Notes: a model not told the origin generated them from the letters alone. DNA of 64,000 bases from Shewanella sp. Isolate11 (GCF_022398315.1 NZ_JAKEVF010000002.1:248477-312476); one strand, 5' to 3'; numbered from the stretch's first letter, positions 17,805 through 28,162 are shown. A program made the numbers and translations.

Positions 17805-19823
17805 TTGGCTGAGTCGTCGTTTCAACTGGTTTCCCACTATCAACCCGCGGGAGATCAGCCTAGCGCAATTAATCAACTAATTGATGGAATCCAAGCTGGC
17901 TTGGCGTGTCAGACATTATTAGGGGTCACTGGCTCTGGTAAAACCTTCACCGTCGCGAATGTGATTAAACAGCTGCAGAGACCGACGATTATCATGGCGC
18001 CGAATAAAACATTAGCTGCACAGCTTTATGGTGAGATGAAAGAGTTTTTTCCCCATAACGCGGTTGAGTATTTTGTCTCCTACTACGATTATTACCAGCC
18101 TGAAGCCTATGTTCCTTCCACCAATACCTTTATTGAAAAAGATGCTTCGGTGAATGCGCATATCGAACAGATGCGACTTTCTGCGACTAAGGCGTTGTTA
18201 GAGCGTAAAGATGTGGTGCTGATCGCTTCAGTGTCAGCCATTTATGGTCTTGGCGATCCCGACTCCTACATGAAAATGTTACTGCATCTGCGCCAAGGCG
18301 ATTTGATGGGCCAAAGAGAGATCTTATTGCGACTCAGTGAGCTGCAATATACCCGCAATGATATTGAGCTTTCTCGAGGGACATTTAGGGTACGTGGCGA
18401 GGTTATTGATATTTTCCCTGCTGACTCAGATAAAAACGCCATTCGAATTGAGCTGTTTGACGAGGAGATTGAGCGCCTAAGTTTATTTGATCCATTAACC
18501 GGGCATATCTTACAGCGTATTGCTCGCACGACTGTTTATCCTAAAACTCACTATGTCACACCACGTGAGAAGATCATGGCGGCGACCGAAGAGATCAAAC
18601 AGGAATTGAGAGAACGTAAACAGTACCTGCTCGATAATAATAAGCTAATTGAAGCGCAGCGGATCGGCGAGCGTGTTCAGTACGATATCGAGATGATGAC
18701 CGAGTTGGGCTATTGTTCTGGCATTGAAAACTATTCTCGTTATCTGTCGGGACGTCGTCCAGGAGAAGGCCCGCCAACGCTTTTGGACTATCTGCCTGCC
18801 GATGGATTATTGATCATCGATGAGTCACATGTGACGGTGCCACAAATCGGCGCCATGTATAAAGGTGACCGCTCTCGGAAAATGAACTTGGTTGAATACG
18901 GCTTCCGTCTGCCGTCGGCGCTGGATAATCGCCCACTTAAATTTGAAGAATTCGAATCTTTAATGCCACAAACAGTGTTTGTCTCAGCCACTCCAGCTCA
19001 ATATGAATTAGATAAGAGCGATGGCGAAATAGCCGAGCAAGTGGTGAGACCGACTGGTTTACTTGATCCCGAAATAGAAGTGCGTCCTGTGGCTATTCAG
19101 GTGGATGACTTGCTTTCTGAAGTGGGCAAGCGAGTGGCGGTTAATGAACGGGTATTGGTAACGACGTTAACCAAGCGTATGGCCGAAGACTTAACCGAAT
19201 ATCTGGATGAGCATGGCGTTAAAGTGCGTTATCTGCATTCAGATATTGATACGGTAGAGCGGGTTGAGATAATTCGCGATCTACGTCTGGGTGTATTCGA
19301 TGTGTTGATCGGCATTAACTTATTACGTGAGGGGCTCGATATGCCAGAAGTCTCTCTGGTGTGTATCTTAGATGCTGATAAAGAGGGCTTTTTACGTTCT
19401 GAACGCTCACTTATTCAGACCATTGGTCGTGCGGCGCGTAACGTCAACGGTAAAGTGATCTTGTATGGCGATAAGATCACTAAATCGATGAAGAAGGCGA
19501 TCGATGAAACTGACCGGCGTCGTGAAAAACAACATGAGTACAACTTAGCTAACGGCATAACACCTAAAGGGTTATCTAAGAAGATCACCGATGTGATGGA
19601 TGTCGGTGAACACAATGAGCATACCGCTAAAGTCTTGCCTCAATATCAAAAAGTGGCCGAAGCTAAAGTAAAATATCAAGCGACTGATGCAGCGAGTTTA
19701 AGTCACCAAATTGATGAACTTGAAAAGCGTATGCATCAGCATGCTAGAGATCTTGAGTTTGAGCAGGCGGCGGCATTACGGGATCAAGTTGCCCAGCTTC
19801 GAGAAGCACTGATTAAAGCTTAA
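17805..19823 (+). CDS. uvrB: Excinuclease ABC subunit B
   Basis: UvrB is the damage-verifying helicase-like subunit of nucleotide excision repair. The 672-residue protein has Walker A GVTGSGKT (40-47) and the beta-hairpin region [10 protein letters not shown] (about 93-102). It also has the IDESH box near 337 and helicase motifs V and VI ([23 protein letters not shown]). The C-terminal UVR motif is [20 protein letters not shown]. The start is a TTG at 17805 with AGGAG seven bases upstream. An earlier ATG at 17771 runs into a stop. TTG suggests modest translation. Confidence 0.98.
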   Translation: MAESSFQLVSHYQPAGDQPSAINQLIDGIQAGLACQTLLGVTGSGKTFTVANVIKQLQRPTIIMAPNKTLAAQLYGEMKEFFPHNAVEYFVSYYDYYQPEAYVPSTNTFIEKDASVNAHIEQMRLSATKALLERKDVVLIASVSAIYGLGDPDSYMKMLLHLRQGDLMGQREILLRLSELQYTRNDIELSRGTFRVRGEVIDIFPADSDKNAIRIELFDEEIERLSLFDPLTGHILQRIARTTVYPKTHYVTPREKIMAATEEIKQELRERKQYLLDNNKLIEAQRIGERVQYDIEMMTELGYCSGIENYSRYLSGRRPGEGPPTLLDYLPADGLLIIDESHVTVPQIGAMYKGDRSRKMNLVEYGFRLPSALDNRPLKFEEFESLMPQTVFVSATPAQYELDKSDGEIAEQVVRPTGLLDPEIEVRPVAIQVDDLLSEVGKRVAVNERVLVTTLTKRMAEDLTEYLDEHGVKVRYLHSDIDTVERVEIIRDLRLGVFDVLIGINLLREGLDMPEVSLVCILDADKEGFLRSERSLIQTIGRAARNVNGKVILYGDKITKSMKKAIDETDRRREKQHEYNLANGITPKGLSKKITDVMDVGEHNEHTAKVLPQYQKVAEAKVKYQATDAASLSHQIDELEKRMHQHARDLEFEQAAALRDQVAQLREALIKA

Positions 19824-19831
19824 ATGATTAA

Positions 19832-19854
19832 TGCGCCTCAGGTATCGAGGCGCA
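19832..19854. terminator. Hairpin between convergent uvrB and rhombosortase genes
   Basis: TGCGCCTC and GAGGCGCA form an 8-bp stem with a 7-base loop directly after the uvrB stop. There is no long T tract, so intrinsic termination would be weak. Confidence 0.55.
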
Positions 19855-19862
19855 GTTGACCA

Positions 19863-20444
19863 TCAGGTTGAGCGGCGAACGAATCTTAATAGCACAAATA
19901 AGAAAATACCGCTGATCACGCCAACAAGGTGTGATTCAGTGGCAACGCGAGCGCCTATCAATTGAGTGACTTGATCGGTAGCGCCATACAGTTGCTCATA
20001 GACGACCTTAGCGCAAACACCGACAAACAACAGATAACCTGAACGCACCTTTTTTTGAATATCTTTTAAGGCACCATAGGTAAATAAGCCATGTAGCAAA
20101 CCGCTTAAACCCACATAGCCGCCAAGGGTTGGAAACAGTAGATAAAGACCAATGCCTTGCAGCAGCGCCAGCGACAGAAAAATCCCTAAGAAATTACTCG
20201 CTCTATAATGCATCTCATGCAGGAAAGCGATCACCCATAACCCTGCTAGGTTCATTAATAGATGCCAATGATTGGTGTGCAGTAGGTTTCCTGTGATTAA
20301 GCGCCACCACTGGCCACCGGTTATGGCTGAGCGGCGAAAGGCAAGTTGCGGTTCAAGGTGTAGAAAATAAAGCAGGGTACAGATAATCGTCACAATAAGT
20401 ACGACGAGATATGGCTTACTGCTGTTTTTTAAATGACTTAACAT
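19863..20444 (-). CDS. rrtA: Rhombosortase (rhomboid-family protease)
   Basis: This 193-residue six-helix intramembrane serine protease belongs to the small rhomboid group called rhombosortases. That group processes proteins with a GlyGly-CTERM tail at the cell surface. The catalytic serine lies in [11 protein letters not shown] (about residues 109-119). The catalytic histidine is in [10 protein letters not shown] (about 170-179). [20 protein letters not shown] near residue 44 is the conserved rhomboid N-terminal loop region. The start overlaps the end of queC by seven bases, so the two are co-translated. No GlyGly-CTERM substrate is encoded in this window. Confidence 0.85.
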   Translation of the reverse strand: MLSHLKNSSKPYLVVLIVTIICTLLYFLHLEPQLAFRRSAITGGQWWRLITGNLLHTNHWHLLMNLAGLWVIAFLHEMHYRASNFLGIFLSLALLQGIGLYLLFPTLGGYVGLSGLLHGLFTYGALKDIQKKVRSGYLLFVGVCAKVVYEQLYGATDQVTQLIGARVATESHLVGVISGIFLFVLLRFVRRST

Positions 20445-21121
20445 TGCTGATTAAGCTCATCCATGATGCGAGTTTGATTATCTAAGTATTCTTGTAAGCC
20501 CTGATTTCTAAGAATACAGGCAGGGCAAGTACCGCAACCCGTTCCCTTGATACCGTTGTAGCAAGTTAAGGTTTCATCTCTAACTAAAGCCAAACTTTGA
20601 TATTTATCGGCTAATGCCCATGTTTGTGCCTTATTCAGCCACATCAAAGGGGTTTTAATATTAAGCTGGCGATCCATACCTTGCTCTAATGCCGATTGCA
20701 TGGCTTTGATAAATTGATCGCGGCAATCAGGATAGCCAGAAAAGTCGGTCTCGCAAACGCCTGTGATCACTGTGTCGGCACCAATTTGATAGGCGTATAT
20801 TCCGGCCAAGGTTAAAAACAGAATGTTTCGACCGGGGACAAAGGTATTGGGTAAGCCGTTATCCATTAGCTCGGTAGATACTTCGATAGCATCACGAGTC
20901 AGTGCTGAAATAGCCAGTTCATTTAATACAGTGACATCGAGGACTTTATGGCTGACAACGCCCAACTGTTGAGCCAATGACTTAGCTATCTCGATCTCTT
21001 GACGATGACGTTGTCCATAATCGAAAGTGATAGCATGAACTTCATCATATTGAGTGAGTGCTTGAATAAGACAAGTGGTGGAGTCTTGACCACCACTAAA
21101 AACGACAACGGCTTTTGACAT
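20438..21121 (-). CDS. queC: 7-cyano-7-deazaguanine synthase
   Basis: QueC converts 7-carboxy-7-deazaguanine to preQ0 with ATP and ammonia in queuosine synthesis. The PP-loop motif [13 protein letters not shown] is at residues 6-18. The zinc cysteines lie in [16 protein letters not shown] (about 187-202). The 227-residue length is normal. It is divergent from queE, which makes its substrate, and overlaps rrtA. Confidence 0.97.
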   Translation of the reverse strand: MSKAVVVFSGGQDSTTCLIQALTQYDEVHAITFDYGQRHRQEIEIAKSLAQQLGVVSHKVLDVTVLNELAISALTRDAIEVSTELMDNGLPNTFVPGRNILFLTLAGIYAYQIGADTVITGVCETDFSGYPDCRDQFIKAMQSALEQGMDRQLNIKTPLMWLNKAQTWALADKYQSLALVRDETLTCYNGIKGTGCGTCPACILRNQGLQEYLDNQTRIMDELNQQC

Positions 21122-21291
21122 AAACTTTTATCATGTACTGAATTTGGCATTAGTTTAACTGACAGGTAAGGGCTTGCCAATTTTCTTAAGTGGATAGCTA
21201 ATGGTTAGGAGTTAGGGCGTCAAACGGTGGTTTTACTTGCTTGTCACAGCAAAATCTTCTATAAAAGCCGACCCACAGCGATGAGGTAGAT

Positions 21292-21960
21292 ATGAAGTAT
21301 CCCGTTAATGAAGTATTTGAGACGATCCAAGGCGAAGGGTTGTTTACAGGTGTCCCAGCCATTTTTGTCCGCCTTCAGGGATGTCCAGTAGGGTGTTCTT
21401 GGTGTGATACTAAACATACTTGGGAAACTTTAAGCCAAAATCGTGTTGATGCAGATTTAGTGATCCAAGTTGACGGTGAAATAGGACGTTGGGCAGAGTT
21501 AACCGCACAGCAATTGATCGATCAGCTCGTGGCTCAAGGCTTTACTGCGGAACATATCGTGATCACTGGCGGTGAGCCCTGTATGTATGATCTAACTGAA
21601 CTCACCAGTACGTTATTTGATGCAGGTTACCGATGCCAAATAGAAACCAGTGGCACCTTTGAGGTGAAATGTCATTCACAAACTTGGGTGACGGTATCGC
21701 CAAAGATCAATATGAAAGGCGGTTATCCTGTCTTACCTCAAGCACTAAATTGTGCCAATGAGATAAAGCATCCAGTTGCTAAACAGTCTCATATTGACGA
21801 GTTAGATCTACTGCTTAAAGATATTGATATCAGCAATAAAACTATCTGCTTACAACCCATCAGTCAGAAGGCGAGAGCGACAGAGCTGGCAATGAAAGTG
21901 TGTATTGAACGTAATTGGCGCTTATCGATCCAGACTCATAAATATCTTAATATCGATTAG
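21292..21960 (+). CDS. queE: 7-carboxy-7-deazaguanine synthase
   Basis: QueE is the radical SAM enzyme that rearranges 6-carboxytetrahydropterin to 7-carboxy-7-deazaguanine. Cys31, Cys35 and Cys38 (CPVGCSWC) bind the cluster. The FETIQGEGLFTGVPAIFVRLQG start and ITGGEP near residue 85 are typical. The 222-residue length matches the gammaproteobacterial form. It pairs with divergent queC; queD and queF are not in the window. Confidence 0.97.
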   Translation: MKYPVNEVFETIQGEGLFTGVPAIFVRLQGCPVGCSWCDTKHTWETLSQNRVDADLVIQVDGEIGRWAELTAQQLIDQLVAQGFTAEHIVITGGEPCMYDLTELTSTLFDAGYRCQIETSGTFEVKCHSQTWVTVSPKINMKGGYPVLPQALNCANEIKHPVAKQSHIDELDLLLKDIDISNKTICLQPISQKARATELAMKVCIERNWRLSIQTHKYLNID

Positions 21961-21970
21961 AGAGCAGATT

Positions 21971-22003
21971 AAAAAAGCCGCGAGTCATTTCTGACTGCGG
22001 CTT
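21971..22003 (-). terminator. Terminator downstream of the Cds1-like gene, shared with queE
   Basis: AAGCCGC-GAGTCA and TGACT-GCGGCTT form a long stem with one bulge. The A tract at 21971-21976 gives the T tail on the minus strand, so it best serves the gene ending at 22102. It also sits 10 bases after queE. Confidence 0.75.
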
Positions 22004-22101
22004 AGAGCACTTTTCTTATATCTTCCCGTTATATTGTCAATACTTGAATCACGCCAAAATGTTACCCATTGCTAATATAGGTTAACGACAGGGTCATTAC
22101 T

Positions 22102-23163
22102 TTAGTCTAGTCGACCTGTTTGATTAAACTCTGTCAACTTTTGCTGATATTGACTGATATCGCCAATATTGTGCTCAACCCACTGCGCATCATAATAAGT
22201 ATCTAAGTAACGTTCGCCGCCATCACAGAGCAAGGTGACAATTGAACCCTGTTGATTGGCATCTTGCATCTGTGTGGCTAGCTGTAATGCGCCATAAAGG
22301 TTAGTTCCAGTTGAAGGACCCGCTTTACGTCCAATGAGTTGCTCAAGCCAATAAATGGTGGCTATCGATGCCGCATCCTCAATTTTAACCATATGATCGA
22401 CCACACCGGGAATAAATGAGGGTTCGACGCGTGGCCGGCCAATACCTTCAATCTTACTGCCATTTTCGCAAGTCAGTTTTGGGTCTCGGCTGTGGTAATA
22501 GTCGAAAAAAACAGAGTTTTCTGGGTCGACAGCGCACAGTTTGGTAGTTTCACGTTGGTAGCGAATATAGCGGCCAATGGTCGCCGATGTACCGCCAGTA
22601 CCAGGACTCATCACAATCCAGGTAGGAATAGGAAAAGGCTCACGTTGCATCTGCTCAAAAATCGAGTTGGCAATATTGTTATTACCGCGCCAATCGGTAG
22701 CGCGCTCAGCATAGGTAAACTGATCCATATAATGGCCAGATAGCTCATCGGCCAGTCGCTGTGATTCAGCATAAATTTGGCATGAGTGATCGACGAAATG
22801 ACAGCGACCGCCATAAAACTCAATTTGTTCAATTTTTCGTTTGGCAGTGGTTTTGGGCATTACCGCAATAAAGGGTAAGCCGAGCAGACGGGCAAAATAA
22901 GCCTCCGATACTGCTGTACTACCTGAAGAAGATTCTATTATGGGGGTATCTTGATTTATCCAACCGTTACATAAACCATAAAGAAATAGTGAGCGGGCTA
23001 AACGATGTTTAAGGCTGCCAGTGGGGTGAGTACTTTCATCTTTTAAATAAATATCGACCGAAGTTAAGCAAGGAATATCTAATTTAATCAGGTGAGTATC
23101 TGCGCTTCGTTGAAAATCCGCTTCAATTTTGTCTATGGCTTGATTAACCCAAGTACTTTCCAT
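22102..23163 (-). CDS. PLP-dependent cysteine synthase-family enzyme (Cds1-like)
   Basis: This 353-residue fold-type II PLP enzyme has the lysine of [11 protein letters not shown] (about residue 52), expected to bind PLP. The substrate-phosphate loop reads [18 protein letters not shown] and the cofactor-phosphate loop [14 protein letters not shown]. These variants match the group of fungal and bacterial Cds1 L-cysteine desulfhydrases more than CysK or CysM. The likely reaction is release of sulfide from cysteine, or synthesis of cysteine-type products. No sulfur genes surround it. The fold assignment is firm and the exact reaction is an inference. Confidence 0.8.
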   Translation of the reverse strand: MESTWVNQAIDKIEADFQRSADTHLIKLDIPCLTSVDIYLKDESTHPTGSLKHRLARSLFLYGLCNGWINQDTPIIESSSGSTAVSEAYFARLLGLPFIAVMPKTTAKRKIEQIEFYGGRCHFVDHSCQIYAESQRLADELSGHYMDQFTYAERATDWRGNNNIANSIFEQMQREPFPIPTWIVMSPGTGGTSATIGRYIRYQRETTKLCAVDPENSVFFDYYHSRDPKLTCENGSKIEGIGRPRVEPSFIPGVVDHMVKIEDAASIATIYWLEQLIGRKAGPSTGTNLYGALQLATQMQDANQQGSIVTLLCDGGERYLDTYYDAQWVEHNIGDISQYQQKLTEFNQTGRLD

Positions 23164-23496
23164 TACATCTCCATTATAAATCGATGATTATTGATTCATC
23201 GTGTTCAATATAGCTTTTGGTTATGGATTATAACGATAAACCGGGTTAGGCAATAGGTTTAAATGAGCAAGCGTTAAACTATTACCGACTAGCATCAGCA
23301 ATAGGTCTAGTTACAGTAATTAGGTCGAGAATGTTGCAATAGAAATCAGATTTTATACAGATAGCATGTAACAGGTTTAATGAGATTTGATTAAGCAGAA
23401 TTGAGTAAATAAAACAGATGAATATAAACAGAAATAGTAAAAGCGCTATTTCAGAATAATGGAGGGAGGTTAGTATTAAACAGATGGAGGCTAAAG
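23164..23496. other. Gap between Cds1-like gene and tRNA-Tyr array
   Basis: These 333 bases are AT-rich and hold no supportable gene. A short TGGAGGGAG stretch at 23460-23468 resembles the 3' end of tRNA-Tyr on the minus strand and could be a remnant, but it is too short to call. Confidence 0.4.
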
Positions 23497-23581
23497 TGGT
23501 GGAGGGAGAAGGATTCGAACCTTCGAAGGCGGAGCCGTCAGATTTACAGTCTGATCCCTTTGGCCACTCGGGAACCCCTCC
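23497..23581 (-). tRNA. tRNA-Tyr (GTA), third in transcription order
   Basis: The 85-base class II tRNA reads GGAGGGGTTCCCGAGTGGCC to an encoded CCA on the minus strand. The anticodon GTA lies in GACTGTAAATC. A long variable arm is present. Confidence 0.97.
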
Positions 23582-23623
23582 ACATAACTTCTTTAGCCAG
23601 ACACAAAATGATTTGAGATACGA

Positions 23624-23708
23624 TGGTGGAGGGAGAAGGATTCGAACCTTCGAAGGCGGAGCCGTCAGATTTACAGTCTGATCCCTTTGGCCACTCGGGA
23701 ACCCCTCC
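23624..23708 (-). tRNA. tRNA-Tyr (GTA), second in transcription order
   Basis: Identical in all 85 bases to the 23497 copy, with anticodon GTA and encoded CCA. The spacers are 42 and 29 bases. Confidence 0.97.
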
Positions 23709-23737
23709 GGATATCTCGTTATCAAATTGTGCGCAAA

Positions 23738-23822
23738 TGGTGGAGGGAGAAGGATTCGAACCTTCGAAGGCGGAGCCGTCAGATTTACAGTCTGATCCCT
23801 TTGGCCACTCGGGAACCCCTCC
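23738..23822 (-). tRNA. tRNA-Tyr (GTA), first in transcription order
   Basis: The promoter-proximal identical copy. Its promoter lies 16 bases upstream on the minus strand. Confidence 0.97.
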
Positions 23823-23837
23823 TCAATTGCGGCGGCA

Positions 23838-23866
23838 ATAGTAGACACAATCGTAGCTTGTGTAAA
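23838..23866 (-). promoter_or_regulatory. Promoter of the tRNA-Tyr array
   Basis: On the minus strand TTTACA (23861-23866) and TACTAT (23838-23843) are 17 bases apart. A GC-rich discriminator (TGCCGCCGC) follows, as expected for a stable RNA promoter. Confidence 0.75.
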
Positions 23867-23947
23867 GGGCATAATTAAAATTAATGCTAAAGAAGTGAAT
23901 CAAGCGGTCGATAAATTTACAACTACCCGTTTTATTGTCGTTTATTT

Positions 23948-24439
23948 ATGCAAAGCAATCAGTTGTTAATCAATGAAGTCAGTTTAGGCTCCAGACTTAA
24001 TCTTGCTGTCAGCTCAGACAGGCGAGGGGAGTTTGGCTTGCTCTTGGCTATGCTTTCAAGCGACATGCGCGATATGGCGCAATTTCATTTACAAGGGCAT
24101 AAGCCTGATGCTGAGCAAAAGCTTAGAGACCATTTTGAGCTACCAGCCGCGCAAACATTAATAGCCGATATGGGGGCTAAGGATGAAGTAGTCGATAACA
24201 GCATGACATTTCATCAACAAGGTCTTAGTGGGTTTCATTTACAGCAATATTTAACCCCCGAGGCGTTAGTGACAAGGGGTGAGTTAAGTAGCGATTTAAC
24301 CCAAGTGTTAGATAACTGTGATGTATTTACTCAAGCTCGACACAATCAATCACGATCGATACCGGTAAAACTTGATCAACATCTGCATTTTGCTGAACAA
24401 CTGCTGGCTCAGAGAAGAATGGCAGAGATTTTAGTCTGA
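23948..24439 (+). CDS. Conserved hypothetical protein, VC2046/SO_2500-like
   Basis: This 163-residue cytoplasmic protein has no signal peptide or membrane segment. It contains INEVSLGSRLNLAVSSDRRGEFGLLLAMLSSD in its first 45 residues, quoted here only as a landmark, and an RMAEILV end. I associate it with the VC2046/SO_2500 group of uncharacterised Vibrio and Shewanella proteins, from memory and not by search. It is divergent from the tRNA-Tyr array and followed by a DUF406 gene 85 bases later. No function can be given. Confidence 0.7.
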   Translation: MQSNQLLINEVSLGSRLNLAVSSDRRGEFGLLLAMLSSDMRDMAQFHLQGHKPDAEQKLRDHFELPAAQTLIADMGAKDEVVDNSMTFHQQGLSGFHLQQYLTPEALVTRGELSSDLTQVLDNCDVFTQARHNQSRSIPVKLDQHLHFAEQLLAQRRMAEILV

Positions 24440-24524
24440 TTATAAGCTGTAATATAAAAGGTGATAAGATGGCTCCCATTCAATATTCAGCGTCAACCGA
24501 CGGTGGTTCTATAGGGCGAAGGTA

Positions 24525-24812
24525 ATGAAAAGTATTAAGAAAGCTCAATCGGATTTAGTGAATGATACTTGTAATGACTGTGGTAGTTACGCTGATATCG
24601 GTGCTGTTATTGACGAGCACGATACCTTATTAGTCATTGAAAAATATGGTTCAGAGGCAAACGCGCAAATTGAAGCTTTAAAGCAAGCCGCCATTGTGCG
24701 ATTTGCTGAAGTCAAAATGCAGGTTGAACCTATAGATAATGGATTGCGTTTATCACTCATTTTTGCATTCAGTGCCGAGAAGATGATTTTTCAATTACAC
24801 CATAATTTATGA
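24525..24812 (+). CDS. DUF406 family protein (YfcZ/YiiS-like)
   Basis: This 95-residue cytoplasmic protein has the DUF406 layout. A cysteine pair (CNDCGSYADIG, residues 16-26) comes first, then the conserved IDEHDTLLVIEKYGSEANAQ region. The domain ends LRLSLIFAFSAEKMIFQLHHNL, close to the FTFACEAEMLIFQLGLR end of E. coli YfcZ. The family's role is unknown. GGCGAAGG serves as ribosome binding site. Confidence 0.85.
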   Translation: MKSIKKAQSDLVNDTCNDCGSYADIGAVIDEHDTLLVIEKYGSEANAQIEALKQAAIVRFAEVKMQVEPIDNGLRLSLIFAFSAEKMIFQLHHNL

Positions 24813-24955
24813 GTGTGGTCGTTTACATATTGCATTAACATTATTTTGTCTTATAGAATCGTAACTTATCGTTTTTATAATAAAAATAATTATTCAGTCA
24901 CCTATTAGTGACTTTTTCTAGGTAGTGATTTTTCAACTATCTGTTGTAGGGATAT

Positions 24956-27145
24956 ATGGTTAAGCGCAAATATCAGCAACTGCTTGAGTCCATAGTGAAC
25001 TCAATCGAAAAGCAGCAAGGCAAGTTCAAAGAGACTGCTCATTTAGCTGTTCAATTGCTTGCCGAGCACTTGGCTGTCGATAATGTCGGTGTTTGTGTTT
25101 TTTCAATCGACAATAATCATATTGAACCTCTCGCCTATACTGGCAAGGCTAATCATATTCTTCGCTTCGCCCCGCAGTTTTGCCCCCGTTACCTCAATGA
25201 ATTGAAACAACACCGTATTATTGATGCGCTTGATGTGGCAACAGATAGCAGAGTTAGCATTTTTTATGATGATTATTTCAGCCTAAAACATGTGAGTAGC
25301 ACCTTAGATATCGCCATTCGGATCAACGGTCACCTCGAAGGGGTATTGTTTCTGGAGTCAGAACAGCCACGAGTGTGGCTAGAAAGTGAAATGAATTTCG
25401 CAGCGCAAGTTGCCGATCAACTGGCGCTGACATTAGCGACACAAAGAGCCTACGAAACTGATGAGCGTTTAGCGCTGTTTCATAATGCCATTGAATACTC
25501 AGAACAAGTGTTAATGGTGGTCAATTTGACATCGGATGTTATTGAATATGCTAATGGTGCTTATCAATCGGTATCCGGTGTGGCGGTAAAAAGTATTTTG
25601 GGTCACCCCATTACTAAGCTTAATTTTTTCAAGAAAGAGCCAGAGCAGGCGTTAGCTATTTTAGATAGAGTCAAAGCGGGCTTGATGGCAAAAGGTGACA
25701 TTCTGATGGCTCGTGAAGATGGTAGCCAATATTGGTTACGTTACTCCGCGAAACCTTTTACCACTTCTCGTGGCAATGATTATGCGCTGGTGATGGCAGT
25801 GGATTGCTCTGAAGAACGTCAGCATCAACAAGAGTTAGAACAGCTGGCGTGGCACTGCACCTTAACGGGTCTTTATAATCGTCGTTTTTTCAATCAGAAG
25901 TTAGAGCGCCGAACCCGAGGACATTTGATATTAATCGATATGATGGGCTTTAAACGTTTTAACGATACTTATGGTCATGAGAAAGGCGATAAGCTATTGA
26001 TTGAAGTTGCCCGTCGTTTAAATCATTTTGCCAGTATCAATCATATTGAGTTTATTGCTCGTGTTGGCAGCGATGAGTTTGCCTTGATGATTGATACCAG
26101 TGCCGTTGAAGTATTGATAGAGCCTTTGGTCAAGCGTTTATATAGTCAATTAATGCAGCCCGTTAAAATTGCTCGTGAAACATTTGACATTAAACCCGCG
26201 ATCTCTGTGGTGGGTATTGACTCTTTAGAAAAGATGTATTCGCCATTAACCTGTGCAGATATTGCTTTACAATATGCCAAGAAGAAGCAGGGTGATGCGA
26301 TTCAAGTGTTCAACAATGCGCTGTTAAATAATTTTAAAGAGGGATCGCAAATAGAGCGAGACTTACAAAGTGCATTAAAAAATCGTGAATTTGAACTTTA
26401 TTATCAACCGTTAAAAGATCTTCAGTCGCAGCAATATGTTGCCGCAGAGGCATTAATCCGCTGGCATCACCCGAAAAAGGGCGTACTTTATCCAGGTGCT
26501 TTTATCGACATAGCTGAACAATCTGGTTTAATTAATGCCATCGGTGAGTGGGTACTCGAAGCAGCTTGTAAACAGCTTCATCTCTGGCAGCGACATAAGA
26601 TCGAAATCGCCATGCATGTGAACGTGGCTGCACAGCAGTTTTTCAGCACCAACCTTTATGATCAAGTGTGGCAGTTTATGACTCGCTATCAGATCAAACC
26701 ACAAACCCTAATTCTAGAAATCACTGAAACCGAGCTGATGGAAGATATCGTCTATGCCACCAAACTTTGTAAAGAATTAGCGGAGTTGGGTGTCGGTTTA
26801 GCCATCGATGACTTTGGAACTGGCTACAGTTCCATGCGTTATTTGAAGCAATTCCCGATATCAAAATTAAAAATAGACAGGTCGTTTATTTCTGATTTAG
26901 GGATTAGCCATGAAAGCCGTGAAATTGTCAGTGCGATCATCGCCATGGCGAAAGCATTGAATATTTCATTAACGGCTGAAGGGGTTGAAACCGAGGAGCA
27001 GGAGCAATTTCTTACCCAGCTTCATTGTCATCATGCTCAAGGATTTCTGTATAGCCCAGCGCTTAGAGAAGCCGAATTTAGCCTATTTATTAAGACCAAC
27101 GCGTCATTGCCTCAACTCAATTCAAGTTTAAACAGCACTGCTTAA
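24956..27145 (+). CDS. GAF-PAS-GGDEF-EAL c-di-GMP signalling protein
   Basis: This 729-residue cytoplasmic protein appears to contain a GAF domain (about 10-160), a PAS domain (about 170-285), GGDEF (about 295-450) and EAL (about 465-715). The cyclase signature reads GSDEF (RVGSDEFAL), a variant compatible with activity, after LTGLYNRRFF and GFKRFNDTYGHEKGD. The phosphodiesterase part is intact (AAEALIRWHHP, EITETELMED, IDDFGTGYSSMRYLKQFP). A dual enzyme or a sensor-controlled phosphodiesterase is expected. The last 29 bases overlap the convergent YchJ-type gene. Confidence 0.93.
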   Translation: MVKRKYQQLLESIVNSIEKQQGKFKETAHLAVQLLAEHLAVDNVGVCVFSIDNNHIEPLAYTGKANHILRFAPQFCPRYLNELKQHRIIDALDVATDSRVSIFYDDYFSLKHVSSTLDIAIRINGHLEGVLFLESEQPRVWLESEMNFAAQVADQLALTLATQRAYETDERLALFHNAIEYSEQVLMVVNLTSDVIEYANGAYQSVSGVAVKSILGHPITKLNFFKKEPEQALAILDRVKAGLMAKGDILMAREDGSQYWLRYSAKPFTTSRGNDYALVMAVDCSEERQHQQELEQLAWHCTLTGLYNRRFFNQKLERRTRGHLILIDMMGFKRFNDTYGHEKGDKLLIEVARRLNHFASINHIEFIARVGSDEFALMIDTSAVEVLIEPLVKRLYSQLMQPVKIARETFDIKPAISVVGIDSLEKMYSPLTCADIALQYAKKKQGDAIQVFNNALLNNFKEGSQIERDLQSALKNREFELYYQPLKDLQSQQYVAAEALIRWHHPKKGVLYPGAFIDIAEQSGLINAIGEWVLEAACKQLHLWQRHKIEIAMHVNVAAQQFFSTNLYDQVWQFMTRYQIKPQTLILEITETELMEDIVYATKLCKELAELGVGLAIDDFGTGYSSMRYLKQFPISKLKIDRSFISDLGISHESREIVSAIIAMAKALNISLTAEGVETEEQEQFLTQLHCHHAQGFLYSPALREAEFSLFIKTNASLPQLNSSLNSTA

Positions 27146-27596
27146 ATTTTTTACCACTATGACAAAAACAGGCATCGTTGCGTTTAGGGTAACAAGGGGG
27201 AAGTTGTTCGCCCGTGGTGTAATACCAGCGGCCATCCTCGTGGACGAATTGTGAGATCTCATGGATAGCATCTAGTCCGTTTTCATTGTACCAAGCATGA
27301 AACTCTACACTGCCCGTGTCACCATTTATGCTGCTGTTGTTAACATTCAATGCAAGCCATTGCGTATGATTATCTTTATCTAAGATGGCCGCAGTAAGCC
27401 CGTTTAAATACGTTTTGTGGTGAGTTGCAATAAGATAATCATGCAGCTTCAACACAAACGCACTGTAACGGCTGCGCATCAACTGTTCAGGCGTTTGAGG
27501 GAGATTGCCCAGGTGATAAGGCTGACAGCAAACCTCATATTGCAGACGTTGCTGTTGTTGACGCTGACCACAAGGGCATAATTGTACTGTATTCAT
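27117..27596 (-). CDS. YchJ family protein with SEC-C motif
   Basis: This 159-residue protein belongs to the UPF0225/YchJ family. An N-terminal cysteine cluster (CPCGQ, then CCQPYH) is followed by an NTF2-like core starting RSRYSAFVL. A C-terminal SEC-C zinc motif ends it (ACFCHSGKKFKQCC). The biochemical role of the family is not established. The 3' end runs 29 bases into the convergent GGDEF-EAL gene, so there is no terminator between them. Confidence 0.9.
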   Translation of the reverse strand: MNTVQLCPCGQRQQQQRLQYEVCCQPYHLGNLPQTPEQLMRSRYSAFVLKLHDYLIATHHKTYLNGLTAAILDKDNHTQWLALNVNNSSINGDTGSVEFHAWYNENGLDAIHEISQFVHEDGRWYYTTGEQLPPCYPKRNDACFCHSGKKFKQCCLNLN

Positions 27597-27604
27597 TTTA
27601 CAGG

Positions 27605-28162
27605 TTATTCACTTTGAACAGGTGCAAACTGGCTGCCGTAATATAAGTTAGGTGAGGGCTTTGCTTTGAAGTAAAACGTCGGCTCAGAGCGATTACTGGT
27701 ATCAACCCTCAAATGCCATTGGCCTTCGCTGTCTTTATTTGCCACGTTAACAAATTTTCCGGCAAATTCACTCATGGGTTCTTCAGTATCTTTCGCTGGA
27801 TAAAATCGTACTAGATAATAACCAACATCAGTGGCGCTTTGGCTATCGAACTGGCGTTCGATCACTCGAAAATCTACTTCAATAGTGGCTTTTTTATGTT
27901 TAATTTTACCAAAAAACTTACTGTAGAGGGCGACAATGTTCTCTCGCCCCATAGTGATCTCTTTACCTTGCTGTTCAGGAATATAACAGGCATCGATGGC
28001 ATAGACCTGTTCAAAAACAGAAGCATCCAGCTGCTTAAAAGCTAATGAAAACTGAGTGTAAAGATGATTTAAGGCTTCGTTGTCCTTGCTGTGATCTGCG
28101 GCCATTGTTGGAAAACAGATGAAAGCGATGACGCCGATAAACAGGTATTGAGTCAATTTCAT
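27605..28162 (-). CDS. Exported NTF2-like (DUF4440/SnoaL-type) protein
   Basis: This 185-residue protein begins with a signal peptide (about 1-21, ending TMA before ADHS). A single domain follows with ALNHLYTQFSLAFKQLDASVF and RENIVALYSKFFGKI, the helix and cone pattern of NTF2-like proteins. It should act in the periplasm. It lies eight bases upstream of the YchJ-type gene on the same strand and may be cotranscribed. No catalytic residues can be assigned. Confidence 0.75.
   Translation of the reverse strand: MKLTQYLFIGVIAFICFPTMAADHSKDNEALNHLYTQFSLAFKQLDASVFEQVYAIDACYIPEQQGKEITMGRENIVALYSKFFGKIKHKKATIEVDFRVIERQFDSQSATDVGYYLVRFYPAKDTEEPMSEFAGKFVNVANKDSEGQWHLRVDTSNRSEPTFYFKAKPSPNLYYGSQFAPVQSE

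Noticed and set aside
23282..23872. A 196-codon minus-strand ORF with three near-identical internal repeats
   Set aside because: The repeats are the three tRNA-Tyr genes translated in frame; there is no coding logic beyond the tRNA sequences. The plus-strand ORFs at 23484-23878 have the same cause.
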